Assembly: GCA_008000375.1 (NCBI GenBank) | Contig: SMOI01000143.1 | Span: forward strand, 33,694-83,302 | Source: Poteriospumella lacustris | Lineage: Eukaryota; Sar; Chrysophyceae; Chromulinales; Dinobryaceae | Direction: 5' to 3' | DNA length: 49,609 nt | Part shown: positions 1-10,260 of the stretch, piece after piece | Numbering within the stretch: position 1 is the first letter of the stretch | Layout: every line of letters begins with the position of its first letter | Translations under genes and position numbers: made by a program | The notes under the pieces: model-generated | Database searches by the model: none | What the model saw: only the letters and a program-made list of their open reading frames with translations | What the model was told of the DNA's origin: nothing

Positions 1-2939
1 GGTACCACCGGGCTACCACCGCCACCACTGCCAGCACTTGTCACCGCCACCGTTTTCGTGAAATCCATCGCCAAGTCCACCACCGATGGCCAAAAGGCCG
101 CATCATCATCGATCCCCATGCGCATCAGATACTCCACGACAATGGAAAACGTCTCGGCCGAGATATCCGCCAACGTTTCCAATTCCATCGCCACGTCACC
201 CGTCGTCGTGTAGAAGCGTTTCGTGCCCATCCACGTCAGTTTCAAAAACATGGTCACCCACAACTCCTGTTCGGACGCCATGAGCGCTTCCAGCACATGT
301 TCATCGGTTTTGAATTGTACATTCACCAGCATCATGGTCTTGACCGCGACATCGACGGTCGCACGCGACAACATGGGCACGAGAAAAGGGAGATAGAGCC
401 ACGCCGTCCGTTGGAACTCCATTGACATATCGGTGATCAAGAACTGCAGATCAGGCGAGGCCCCATTCGTACTGGACTCACTGTTGGAGCAGGAGGAGGA
501 GGAGGAGGCAGAGGCCGCCGCATCGCCGCCCACGGTCGAAGGGGGTAAGACCACTGGATAGGAGGCGCCCCAAATTTCATCGGCCAGGCCCCGTTCGACG
601 ACTTCGGCCAACATCCACAAATTCCGCCAAATCTTACTCAATCCTTTGCTTTCTTCTTTCAATTGCGACAACCCCAATCGAATACGGTTCAAATCCGCTT
701 GGACCGGTTTCAATTTCCGACTTTGCGACGACGATTGTACGAAACTGACAAACCGCACGTTCCGCCGCATTTCGTACAGCTTCGACGGCAAGGCGTGCAA
801 TTCCACACTGAGCATCCACAACAACAACTTGAACGCATGCGAACGGACTTCCAAGGACATGCCTTTCTTCATCCACACCGCGAGAATGGTCGTGTCTAAG
901 AAACGATAATTCATCATCGATCGCTTCAACGACCCCGGTGACGTATGGCGCGTTTGAATCAGCAACCGTAAGATACGTTCGGCCAAGAGATTGTTGTTCG
1001 TTTCTTCCAAACAGCCCAAGAGACTGTCAATGTCGGCTGAGATGTTGGTCTTTTGCTTTTGCGCGTGGGCGTGCGCTGAATCTTTCATGATGATCAACAT
1101 GCGCAGCAATTCATCGGCACAGTCGATGGCGATGGTTTTCTGGTCTTCGGGTGTACGAGACGTGATGGTCAATGGTTTGAGCAAATGGATACGTACGAGG
1201 TCGAGCAGGCGTTGGATACCGATGGCGGTGTACATCTGGTCCACGGCGCTGTGGGCCACTGTACCCGCCGCTTCCAACACCATTTTCAAATGTGGCAACG
1301 CGGTCAAACTCCACAAGCGGAAATCAAACAGCAATCCTTGCAACGCGGCGGCTACACCATCCCCTTTGGTCGAATCCAACCCGAACGACACGACGACATC
1401 GACGACACCGCCAATCAACGAGGCATCGACGAGGGCATTGGCATCTTTCGCATCCACAAAGCAACGATACAGCGAATGCGCTAAGACATGGTACCCATGC
1501 AATTGAATGAATTGTTCTTTCATGTCGACATGGGTTGCGACCAAATGTTGGATCATGCCGAGTAGTTTCTGTAAACAGGCCTTGAGATGGACATCGTCGG
1601 TCAGTCCCACACGTCCCAGTTTCGTACAATAGGTCCAGAACAAATACAAAGGCAACGTCACACCGCCACAGGTAAATACTTGATCGACCCAGGATAAGCC
1701 TTGGACGGTCGTACATTTCCCATGGAGACCCACCATCAACGATTGTTCCATTTCTTGTTTTTGGGACGTACTCAGTGACACAAACTCTTGAAACTGTCGA
1801 CCGGCTTTGGAAAGACTCAATGTGAAATTTGATTTCACCGTCAACGGATTGAGACAAAAGACACGTGGTAACTTGTGCACTTTGGTCCAAGGACCTTTCG
1901 TAAACAACGTTCCCAAGGGTGTGTGACCAGAGTCGTACGACGATTGCGGTGTACTAGCCCCTTTTCCAACATCAGAGATGTATGGACCAAGGCTATGAAG
2001 GAAATGGAGATAATTCTGATTAACCTCACCGCTGTATAAGGTAATAGATCCAATGAGACCTTGGAAAGAGTTTCCAAAGGTCCACAATGTCTCCAACGAC
2101 TGACTCACGACGGGGTACGTCAGTTTCGATTCCAACAATACACTGCCATCGACGCTAAAACTGATCGTATTGGCGGCAGCATTGGTACCACCGAGGTATT
2201 TGATCGTCAAGAAGTGCCATTCGCCACTGGTAATGAGTAAATCACCTCTCATTTCGTCACGCCCACGTTTTTCGGAGCTCGACACCACCCGAACGGAAAA
2301 CAGGCCCGATTCAGATTTCGCCACCAACAGCACTTCAATGCTCAACAAAGGACTCTTGCATCGAATCAGCTCAAAGCTTTTGTTGGTAATCACAGCCGGG
2401 ATTTTAATCCAATACGACAAGGTGAAACCGGTCGTAAACGTCCATGGAATCGAAGAAACTTCCACGAAGCAATCGTGCTGACCGTTGAACAGAATATGAT
2501 CTGGATTATCATCTTTGAGTTTCGAGAGCATTCTGTCCAGTAAAACACGGTGTAACTCAGGATTTAAAATGCCAACACTTCGGTCATCCGGTGCCCACAA
2601 CTTCGCTGACGTTCGCAACCAGTCGAACATCTGAGCGATGGCTTTGCTGTTCGGGGAAAAATAGTCCAGCAAACCAATCATATCACGAAACGCTGAATCA
2701 CGAAAGGGGGCATCTTTACTGCTTCCAATCCCAATGCATAGTTCCAAAAAGCAATCCAAAGGCAAATATCGTCCACGCTCTGCAAACGAAGTGATGCTTG
2801 TCAACACAATGTCAAAAAATTGGCCCCAATCGCCAATTTCGATCTGATTAGACGAAATTTCACCACCCCAATCAAAGCTGTATGAAATCAAAGTTTCAAT
2901 AAGCCCTGATAGTATTTCACGGGAAGTCAATTCAGGCAT
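1..2939 (-). CDS. BEACH/neurobeachin-family protein, N-terminal part (3' end outside window)
   Basis: One uninterrupted reading frame of 979 codons runs from an ATG at 2939 to the window edge, so the C-terminus is missing. Around residues 160-310 there is a concanavalin A-like beta-sandwich pattern (FNGQHDCFVEV, then FTTGFTLSYWIKI, EWHFLTIKY, FSVDGSVLLESK, GLIGSITLYSGEV). It is followed by GLHGKCTTVQGLSW and GGVTLPLYLFW and then by leucine-rich armadillo-like helices. ConA-like plus armadillo/DUF4704-type helices is the usual N-terminal plan of BEACH proteins (neurobeachin, LRBA, LYST, amoeba Lvs), large scaffolds of vesicle trafficking and lysosome size control. The diagnostic PH-BEACH-WD40 block would lie beyond position 1 and is not seen, so the family call is an inference. 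A serine run of six TCC codons lies near 490-510. Confidence 0.55.
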   Translation of the reverse strand, partial: MPELTSREILSGLIETLISYSFDWGGEISSNQIEIGDWGQFFDIVLTSITSFAERGRYLPLDCFLELCIGIGSSKDAPFRDSAFRDMIGLLDYFSPNSKAIAQMFDWLRTSAKLWAPDDRSVGILNPELHRVLLDRMLSKLKDDNPDHILFNGQHDCFVEVSSIPWTFTTGFTLSYWIKIPAVITNKSFELIRCKSPLLSIEVLLVAKSESGLFSVRVVSSSEKRGRDEMRGDLLITSGEWHFLTIKYLGGTNAAANTISFSVDGSVLLESKLTYPVVSQSLETLWTFGNSFQGLIGSITLYSGEVNQNYLHFLHSLGPYISDVGKGASTPQSSYDSGHTPLGTLFTKGPWTKVHKLPRVFCLNPLTVKSNFTLSLSKAGRQFQEFVSLSTSQKQEMEQSLMVGLHGKCTTVQGLSWVDQVFTCGGVTLPLYLFWTYCTKLGRVGLTDDVHLKACLQKLLGMIQHLVATHVDMKEQFIQLHGYHVLAHSLYRCFVDAKDANALVDASLIGGVVDVVVSFGLDSTKGDGVAAALQGLLFDFRLWSLTALPHLKMVLEAAGTVAHSAVDQMYTAIGIQRLLDLVRIHLLKPLTITSRTPEDQKTIAIDCADELLRMLIIMKDSAHAHAQKQKTNISADIDSLLGCLEETNNNLLAERILRLLIQTRHTSPGSLKRSMMNYRFLDTTILAVWMKKGMSLEVRSHAFKLLLWMLSVELHALPSKLYEMRRNVRFVSFVQSSSQSRKLKPVQADLNRIRLGLSQLKEESKGLSKIWRNLWMLAEVVERGLADEIWGASYPVVLPPSTVGGDAAASASSSSSCSNSESSTNGASPDLQFLITDMSMEFQRTAWLYLPFLVPMLSRATVDVAVKTMMLVNVQFKTDEHVLEALMASEQELWVTMFLKLTWMGTKRFYTTTGDVAMELETLADISAETFSIVVEYLMRMGIDDDAAFWPSVVDLAMDFTKTVAVTSAGSGGGGSPVV

Positions 2940-3409
2940 TCTTCCAAACTCTGTTGGCAACCGATATTGTGCTTTGTCTGTTAGGAACTACCGAAGAGAC
3001 TCAGTGGAAAATAACAACAAGTTCAAGTGATAAACTCAAATAGAGAGTATCTCTTTCGGTGATTTGATGGAAGTGATCTGAACAGTCAACTCTCTTCACT
3101 TCTTCTTCTACAAGACAGGAACGACAACAAGTTCGACTTGGGACAGGGAGCGCTTGCTGCACCTGCTGCTGCGGCAAACTCAGCCGCCCCAGACAGATAG
3201 GCAGACCTTTCTTGTAGATTGTTTACGAGCAGCTATATGATTGTAAATGACCAATTTGTACGTCACCCGTTTCACCGGTTCAAGTTCCTGCGTCGGCGGT
3301 CTGCTGGCATTCGTTATCCATCGTCGACTCCAAAGCGATTTTACCTTTTGTATGAGTTACACAATCGATTTCAGGAATCGCTATAGTCACAGAATATCAT
3401 TGAAAGACA
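2940..3409. other. Intergenic region, divergent promoters
   Basis: This is a 470-base stretch between the head of the BEACH-like gene (-) and a small spliced gene (+). I see no convincing coding sequence or RNA gene. It presumably holds the two divergent promoters, but I recognise no specific element. Confidence 0.5.
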
Positions 3410-3867
3410 ATGGAGTCGAAAGCACCAGCATTCTCTTTGAGGGATTTGGAGTCCGGAGCGAAGAACCTTCATGCAGTTCATGTTGCTCCTCAGAAAGATG
3501 ACAAAAGAGCAGGCGATGGCGACGAGGAAGCCCTTCGCACCCTAGGTATTGATGCTTTAAACACATTCTTTCAGATATTTCCATGAGCATTTTTGATGAC
3601 CATGACATTGACAGAGGAAATATACAACCGCCACGATGGTGATTTGGATCAAATGTACGCATTGTGCTAGCTATCCTCCTGCACTTGTCGTCTGTTTTAC
3701 GTTTTATAACTTTCCATAGATTTGGGGAATTAAACGCGGACCCGTCGAAGGCGAAGAAGCCCCATCATAGACCGAAAAACGCCCGTGATTTTGCTGTGAA
3801 CTACCTTGCCGGTTACTATTCTGTGATCGACTCCGCATCCGAGTCTGATGCAAAGTCCCACAAATAA
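3410..3867 (+). CDS. Small spliced gene, hypothetical protein
   Basis: A consistent three-exon model gives 116 residues: exons 3410-3545, 3588-3654 and 3720-3867, with introns of 42 and 65 bases that begin GTATTG and GTACGC and end in AG. The product starts MESKAPAFSLRDLESG, is charged, and ends in a basic then serine-rich tail (KAKKPHHRPKNARDF and later SASESDAKSHK). I recognise no domain. The first acceptor is uncertain: an alternative AG lies 13 bases upstream but would make a 29-base intron and shift the frame. Support is only frame consistency and splice signals. Confidence 0.35.
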
Positions 3868-3906
3868 CCCTTTGGATTTTTCATGATACAAATACAAATT
3901 AATTAT

Positions 3907-4657
3907 TTACAACTCTTTGTCATCCACATAATTCATCTGCTGACCAAATATACCAGCAACTTCAGATATAAAGAGATTGAGAAGAAACGTCATCTTCTCG
4001 ATGATTAAACTAAGCAGCACCTCATAGGGAGACCTAGTATCTTCTTCTTCAGGGAAATATGGACCCAATATATCTACAATATCATCATGTTGCTTGGATT
4101 TGGCGATTGTGTACGCAGTGCCATTATAATAGTTCCTCGCCGTAACGTTGGCGCCGTTGTCGATGAAAAATCGAACTAGCCCGGCGTTTCCGCTCATAGC
4201 AGCTGACATGACAGTGGTTAATCCGAAAACATCCGTTGCAGAAATATTTGCACCTATTGACACCAAATACTCGGCAACTGGCGAATGGCCCCACAGAGAT
4301 GCCCACAACAGAGGAGTTTTCCAGTTATTTGATCGATCCTCGATGTTCGCACCCAATGATACCAATTGCTTGACTGTGTCCAGATGTCCATTATTCGCCG
4401 CAAAAATGATTGCACTGCAATAAATTTGAAAAAATAAGTGGGTCGAAGCGATCAGCAAGTCGAAGACCAACAATAATATACCTGACGCCGTTGTTGTTCT
4501 TTGTTGTCAGAGATACTCCTTTATTTCGCACAAAGTCAGTAACCTTATTAGTATCACCACTTGCTGCAGCCTTCAGCATGTCCGCATCATCCGACAAAGC
4601 GCTCAGCGCCACAGCTGTTATCAAAGCGAATACTAATGCAACCAACTTAATCATCAT
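3907..4657 (-). CDS. Secreted or lumenal ankyrin-repeat protein
   Basis: Two exons (4482-4657 and 3907-4414) with a 67-base GT-AG intron encode 227 residues. The start is the first of two adjacent ATGs; the frame stays open upstream only from a GTG. The N-terminus is a clear signal peptide (MIKLVALVFALITAVALSALS), followed by about four ankyrin repeats with the expected phrases (NNGHLDTVKQLVSLGANIE, TPLLWASLWGHSPVAEYL, VFGLTTVMSAAMSGNAGLV, FIDNGANV). The C-terminus after an acidic EEED patch is amphipathic and hydrophobic. Ankyrin repeats bind proteins and are normally cytosolic or nuclear, so a cleavable signal on a short ankyrin-only protein is unusual. The intron splits the second repeat. 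Partner and function cannot be told from sequence. Confidence 0.8.
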
Positions 4658-5091
4658 CGCATTCTCGTTCTCCTGCAAGTCCACACAATGTTGTTCAATA
4701 CTTTGAAGCTGAAAATCCCAAGTCTTGAAAAGAAGAAACCTTGGACCAATAATAAAAGTTTATTTGCGTTCTGGAAACAGTTCTTCGGCGCGAATGTGAG
4801 CGTTACAGAAATTCGTCACCTGGGCTTGCTGCTGCCAAGAAGAGTGACTTTGACTTCCACTTCCTTTTCTGTGAGCTCTTGCTCTATTGTTGCTGGTCGA
4901 AAGTCACATGGGAAACTATAGTGTATCAACAGGATAATTAACAGATAGTGAAGACTTTTCAATTTCTTGAAGAATTTTATGAAATCGTCAAAGCGATAGA
5001 TAATTGACGTGGTTTTCATCAATCTCGAGTAACTACCAGCTTCGCACACTGAAAAGTTACTTTGTCAGTCCCAACAAGGTGAACAGAGAAA
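4658..5091. other. Intergenic region
   Basis: This stretch lies upstream of the ankyrin gene (-) and of a tiny lysine-rich ORF (+). A 77-codon frame on the minus strand (4816-5049) has no recognisable features, and I treat it as chance. No RNA gene or repeat is apparent. Confidence 0.4.
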
Positions 5092-5247
5092 ATGGGAAAG
5101 TCTAAAAAAGATAAAAAGAGTGTGAAGAAGGACAAAAAGGGCAAGAAGGACAAATCCTCCAGATCGAAGGATTTCAACCCACTTCTTCAAGCGTTTGCTT
5201 CTCGATTATCGGACCAAACCTCATCATTTAAAGTTTCTGCAAAATAA
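5092..5247 (+). CDS. Very small lysine-rich ORF
   Basis: A 51-codon ATG-initiated frame begins MGKSKKDKKSVKKDKKGKK and ends in a neutral helix-like segment (FNPLLQAFASRLSDQ) before TAA. Fifteen of the first 26 residues are lysine, giving a basic head joined to an amphipathic tail. The start context (GAAAATGG) is good and the codons look like those of real genes nearby. It could be a short basic protein, or the first exon of a longer gene whose next exon I cannot identify. I do not recognise it. Confidence 0.35.
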   Translation: MGKSKKDKKSVKKDKKGKKDKSSRSKDFNPLLQAFASRLSDQTSSFKVSAK

Positions 5248-5444
5248 TTGCCCGGACGTTAACCGATCAATGGTGAAGGGCCTATCGTTGTACGTCGACA
5301 CGGTACCTGTGGGCAATCTTCGAATTTGTGTTGCCGGAAGAGATTATACACGAATAATGTAATTACAAACTTAATAATCACAATTCTTGTTGTGACGAAA
5401 AGTGAGTTTCATTGGAAACAAACAAAGGTCGAAGAGCGGGGTAC

Positions 5445-5975
5445 TCAGCGGTTTCCGAGCACTTCACTTGCGTACTTGATTTTCATTTTCTCAATTTCTA
5501 GAGCATCAACCTCATTCATTAGTTGCGTTTTTAGTCGCCCAGCTTGTTCTTTCGATTTCTTTATTTCTGCTTCAAGAGCACGCATTGATCGCGTCAATTC
5601 CTCGATCTCAGATCTTTTCAACGCGATATAGACTTCTTTCAATTGTCTCTCTGTTGCTAACTGGTCTTCGACTTCAGCAGCGGCGCTGCTTTCTGGCTTG
5701 CTTTCTGTCCGTCGCTTTGACGGTGTATGTGTATTGTAGTTGTTAATCTGGTGCTTCAAATCAAAGTTCTCGTTTATTTCGTCGAAGCTGTTGCTCATCT
5801 TCTCCACAGTTCGACTCATCATATTCATCACACTTCGCTGCAATGCCGCTCCAAGCAAAAGCTTCAAATCTCCGAAGCATTCTTGGATATCGGCGTCTCC
5901 AATACCTTGATCCAAACCTTGAAGTGCTTTTGCAAACGCTCTTTCCAGGCGCTCAACTTTTGGATCAACTGCCAT
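5445..5975 (-). CDS. Coiled-coil protein, possible Nnf1/PMF1-type kinetochore subunit
   Basis: A single exon encodes 176 residues. The N-terminal half has a helix (VERLERAFAKALQGL), then ADIQECFGDLKLLLGAALQ and a helix with SFDEINENFDL. The C-terminal half (about residues 105-165) is a heptad coiled coil rich in E, K, L and R. The order helix, F-x-KAL, ECF-x2-L, helix, F-[DE]-x-I-x-EN, coiled coil resembles Nnf1/PMF1 of the MIND (Mis12) kinetochore complex, which is similar in size (about 200 residues). These subunits diverge so quickly that this is only a suggestion. A plain uncharacterised coiled-coil protein is the fallback. Confidence 0.7.
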   Translation of the reverse strand: MAVDPKVERLERAFAKALQGLDQGIGDADIQECFGDLKLLLGAALQRSVMNMMSRTVEKMSNSFDEINENFDLKHQINNYNTHTPSKRRTESKPESSAAAEVEDQLATERQLKEVYIALKRSEIEELTRSMRALEAEIKKSKEQAGRLKTQLMNEVDALEIEKMKIKYASEVLGNR

Positions 5976-6455
5976 TGTCTGTTCTCAGCCTACTCTGTTC
6001 TTCTCAAGTATGATTTCACAAGGCACCACAAAATTCTTCCACCAAATGTCCTTTGCCTGAGTTGAATAGACTTTGCCTGAGCCGTATGCCTGAGTTCCAG
6101 CAGACAATAATGGATGAACTACACGAACCAAAACATGAGTGCTGGATTGATTTGAATCCGTTACTACACGACGACGACGACGACTGTACATGTGCTTCTT
6201 AGCGTAATGAATTCTCCCAGCAGCGACTCACACACACTTCTCTACCCAACGCATCACGACGCTGTTGTTGAAGCGGGACCGGACCACACCACGAAAACAG
6301 GTGCGCAACGGTGCTGTGTGCGGCTGTTCCTACCGCTCTTCCTTTCATCTCTTCTGGGCCAACAAGAGCAGCACAAAACACAGAAAAGCAAATCATAATA
6401 GGAGTAGTAGACGCAGTGTTACTGAAGATATTTGTTATTGATAGTTGATAGTGAA
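5976..6455. other. Intergenic region, divergent promoters
   Basis: This 480-base stretch separates the coiled-coil gene (-) from the RNA-binding protein gene (+). It contains a near-duplicate GACTTTGCCTGAG-type word at about 6050-6085 (TTTGCCTGAGTTGAATAGAC followed by TTTGCCTGAGCC). No coding sequence is supported. Confidence 0.4.
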
Positions 6456-8425
6456 ATGGACCCATCCGAAAAACAAGAAAGTCACAGCCAAAAGGAGGAG
6501 AGCACCAGCGAAAATCGTTCCCAGCAAGGCAACGATGGTCAGCGAACTCCTGAGCACCCTCAACAGGACGACATCCGAAATGATCAGGGAGATGTTGCCG
6601 GGAAAATCTTCATTGGTGGTCTCTCCTGGCAAACCACTGAAGATACTCTTCGCTATTACTTTTCCAAGTACGGAGAGCTCGCCGATGTGGCTTTGATGAG
6701 TGATAAGAAGACTGGAAAGCCAAGGTAAATTGATATCGCTTCCTTTGAATTTCACCTGCTTTAAAATAATTCTTCCGTCTGTTTTTTTATAAAATGTTAG
6801 AGGGTTCGGCTTCATCACTATGGTGGATCCTAAAGGTAACGCAATGCTACCAGTTAGAAGAAGTCGCTCTTGCCGATGTAGACGCAGTTAGAACAGAAGA
6901 GATAACGAGTTTTTTCCATTGTCGATGAAATTAGCCGCTGATGTAGTTATGGAGCACGATCATACGATAGACGGCAGATTAGTAGATGTTAAGCGGGCAT
7001 TGCCCAGAGATCAGGCCCCTGGACCAGCCAGGTGCATAGCATTTCCATTATCCTTTTCTGATCGCTTGTCGTTAGCTGCTTGTTGTGCATTTATTTTGCT
7101 TGAGGAAGTAGGTTGATGGAATATAGTTAGTTTTAGTGATCGTGCTAGACGAGTATACTCCTTCGCCTTTTCCTTCTGTGTTTTTCGTCATTGAAACCTT
7201 CATTGGCTTTTTCTAACGTTGATGCGTCATATTTGCCTGTAGACCTGAGTCCTGCAAGATTTTTGCTGGCGGTTTAGCACAAGATGTGTCTGAAAATGAT
7301 CTCCGCGACTATTTCGGTGCCTATGGAACGGTCAAGGATGCCATTGTCATGGTTGATCGCAACACGGGTTCTTCTCGTGGCTTCGGTTTCATTACCTTTG
7401 AAAGAGAAGATGCCGTTGATCGTGTTTTGAAGGATGATCACGAAATCAAAGGAAAGAGAATTGAGATCAAGAAGGCAGAGCCTCGTGAAGCTGGGTAAGT
7501 TATAAGCTTCGTTGGTCGTTTGGAAATTTATGCTAACCTGCCTTCACTTCATAGCAACCGTGGTGGAGCTCAACAAGGAGACAACTATGGCGGTGGCCGT
7601 GGTGGCAATCGCGGTGGTGGAAGAAGTGGCTATGGTGGTCGTGGCCAAGGTGGTGATGGCTACAACATGCCTTCGGGATCATACGGTGGTGGATACGGAG
7701 GTAGAGGTGGTAACGGAATGGGACAAGGCCCATACGGAAACAAGTACCCGCAGGGCGTTCCTGCCGGACCCGGCTCACCTTATGGTGCTCCTAATCCCAA
7801 CTTTCGCCCTTATCCTGTCCCTGCTATGCCTCCTCAAGGATATGGATACCCGACACCTGGTATGCCGGGCAACGCTCCTATGGGATACTACCCTAATCCT
7901 GGCATGCCTGGTGCTGGATATGGTGGTTATGGCCCTCCCAATGGTGCCATGCCGATGCCCGCGGGCGGACCTGTCCCTCCTCCGGCCGGTTATGGTCCTC
8001 CTCCTGCTGGCTACGGCGCTCAGCCTGGTTACGGTCCTCCACCGGGCGACAACCGAGGACCATCTGGCCCAAATGATGGCCCCAAGGCTTATGATAGCAG
8101 CGCTGTAGCAGGTTACGCGGCAGCGCTTCAAATGCGCACTCAGGGACCTTATGGCTATCCTACCCCTGCGCCAATGCCTGCTGGTTATGGTCCAGCGCCC
8201 GGCTATGGCTACCCAGTTCCCGCTGGAATGACTCCTCCTCGTGCTCAGGGCGAAGGTGGTGCTCCAATCACCGGTTATGGCGAGGCAGTTCCCCAACAAC
8301 CTCCTCAACAACACCAACAACCGCAGCAGCAACAACCACAACAGCAACCACAAGGTGGCTATGGCGCGTATCGTTCCAATGCGGGCGCGCAAGGACGGGC
8401 GGATAGAAGTTATAAGCCCTATTAG
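6456..8425 (+). CDS. Two-RRM RNA-binding protein (hnRNP A/B, Musashi, DAZAP1 type) with prion-like tail
   Basis: Five exons (6456-6724, 6801-6835, 6935-7031, 7243-7494, 7555-8425) give a 507-residue protein with all phases consistent. RRM1 (about 48-125) has RNP2 IFIGGL and RNP1 RGFGFITM; RRM2 (about 135-212) has IFAGGL and RGFGFITF. This tandem arrangement and the KIFIGGLSW start are typical of hnRNP A/B, Musashi and DAZAP1, which bind single-stranded RNA in nucleus and cytoplasm. From about residue 215 to the end the chain is low complexity: first RGG/GGY-rich, then P/G/Y repeats (PPPAGYGPPPAGYG), then a Q/P run. Such tails drive phase separation and are arginine-methylation targets. The 35-base exon 2 codes for the RNP1 region of RRM1. 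Start chosen at the ATG before an acidic, disordered leader. Confidence 0.93.
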
Positions 8426-8648
8426 TGATAGGTTAGATAGTAATATTCTCATCTTCTGTTCGCAGAGATGTTTTAGGATCAACACGGATTATACAGAAGG
8501 CAAAGTCGGACACCCAATGTGTCCGGGGAAAAAACTCCACAAACACCATAATACTGTCATTAATGCTAATGGCATAATTTTTAGTTATTGACACATCGGA
8601 AATTGAGAGTAGAGTTGTTTGATTATTACAGACCATCGACGACGTATG

Positions 8649-9889
8649 TTATTCGAACATCAGAATACCGTCATCGGGTGCCATGAATGATCGTTTGTTT
8701 GCAGGCTGTTCGTCATCTTCTTGAACATCTTCCTCGGTATGTGATCCTTCATCGTCTCCAGCCTTTTCATCACTGTCTCGTTTCCGACGTTTACCGGAGA
8801 CACGGTCTTCATCTTCACGAATGTGTCGTCGCTGTGCTTCTTCGTGTTGTGACAATGTGTTCAAAAGGTTCTGGTACGTAGTGAGTGCAACTGGTAAATA
8901 GCGCCGTCGTCGAGCCAACGCATGTTGGAGGACTTTCTGCCAAGCACTGTACACGGCTTCCATGCTCTGCAGTCACAAGAGTTGGTCATTCCAGATCTTG
9001 CAACACGTGGTCGCGCAACCATACCTGCTTTTCTGACAGAAAAATCATTTTGCCCATGTTAACCATATCCATAGGACATCTCAACTGCGTCGATGATTCC
9101 ATTCCACTACAAAACATTCGATGAGTGCGTGAGAAACAACAACCATACGTTGAGAATGAACTCGTGTTCACCTTGAAAGGACAATGTTTCGGCCTCTCAA
9201 AACGCGAATGAGATGCTTGACATTGCTGATTATTTCCCGACGGTGTGACGAATCTGCAAAAAAAAAAGAGACCTTTGGATTAAATGCTGACAAGACGGAG
9301 GAAGACCAAGAAACGTACTGAACAGCATCGGGCCAAGTTTGACTTCGAAGAAAATGCCCCTCTTCACCGCCTCGTCAACCTAACAGCACAAGGCGTTTAA
9401 CAATCGTATAGCTCGAAAAAACACTCAGTGACGAAAACAACGTACGGTCTTCTTTGCTATGGAGAAAGGTAAATGGCGTGTGAAATCGATGGAGATGATG
9501 TCGATATCGGCCTCGCGACAAAGATGATTGAACACCTTCGCATTTGCAGGGGTTGCGGATAAAATATCGAATGGCTTGAGACTATCATTGGAACTATGGA
9601 GACTCTGAGCTTCTGCAAAGTCGTCGACGATGACCGTTAGTCGCTGGTATTGCTCTAGTGTACTGGACTGGGTCCCAGCTAATCGTCGCATGGCTAATGA
9701 GGCATTCATATCTGCCACTGGTAGAGTATGAGCACTTTTTGATAAATTACTCAAATTAGCCTGTGACGGCTTTCCAAAGATAGTGTGATTCCATGCAACT
9801 CGTTCATAGCCCAGTTCCCACAATCGACGAAGTACGGCGACGCCCTCTTTGTCCTTGACCGGACGTGCTTTAATATTCAATTCTGCCAT
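8649..9889 (-). CDS. RPP30: Ribonuclease P/MRP protein subunit p30
   Basis: Five exons (9446-9889, 9319-9379, 9172-9253, 9025-9106, 8649-8966) encode 328 residues. The protein opens with AELNIKA and then LGYERVAWNH, RLTVIVDD, PFDILSATPAN, DIDIISIDFTRHLPF, RGIFFEVKLGPMLF, RRE-x7-LIRVLRGRNIVLSS, and PMDMVNMGKMIF. These match, in order, the RNase P p30 TIM-barrel fold (LGYxxVAxNH, LTIIVSD, DVVAVFP, LPF, RGLxFE, ISSAAExP...DVANLGLLFGL). The subunit belongs to RNase P (tRNA 5' maturation) and RNase MRP (rRNA processing) in the nucleus/nucleolus. The C-terminal tail is acidic with a basic cluster (GKRRKRDSDEK), a likely nuclear localisation signal. The gene is convergent with the RRM gene, 223 bases apart. 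Confidence 0.93.
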
Positions 9890-10260
9890 ATTTATGAACC
9901 AGAGGAAACGCTCACAATGAAGATTGCGATGACACTATTGAGACTGATCGCTGAGAAAACAACCCATTGTTCATCCAAATTGGAAATCGTCTTGACCGTG
10001 ATTCCATTTTTCACAGTGACGATTGGGTTGGTTGCAAAAGAGGACCTTAAGTAAGGGTTGATTTTCCTCCTTCATCAAAAGACTGTGGTTTTGCCGTCTA
10101 ACGGAACATCATCGTCGTCGTGGAGGAGGACGTGAACACACATGAACTTCAGTTTGGAGTTCACATGAAATGAAATGAAGACTTGACACAAGTGATCTTC
10201 TGTCACAAGTCAGAGTCGATCAATTTGTTGCGTAAACTGTGACGCTTCTGTGTGTCATCA
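9890..10260. other. Intergenic region, divergent promoters
   Basis: This 371-base stretch lies between RPP30 (-) and an unrecognised gene (+). I see no coding sequence, RNA gene or clear motif. Confidence 0.4.

Noticed and set aside
4816-5049. A 77-codon minus-strand frame between the ankyrin gene and the lysine-rich ORF
   Set aside because: Composition and context give no support, and no start context or homologous motif is visible.
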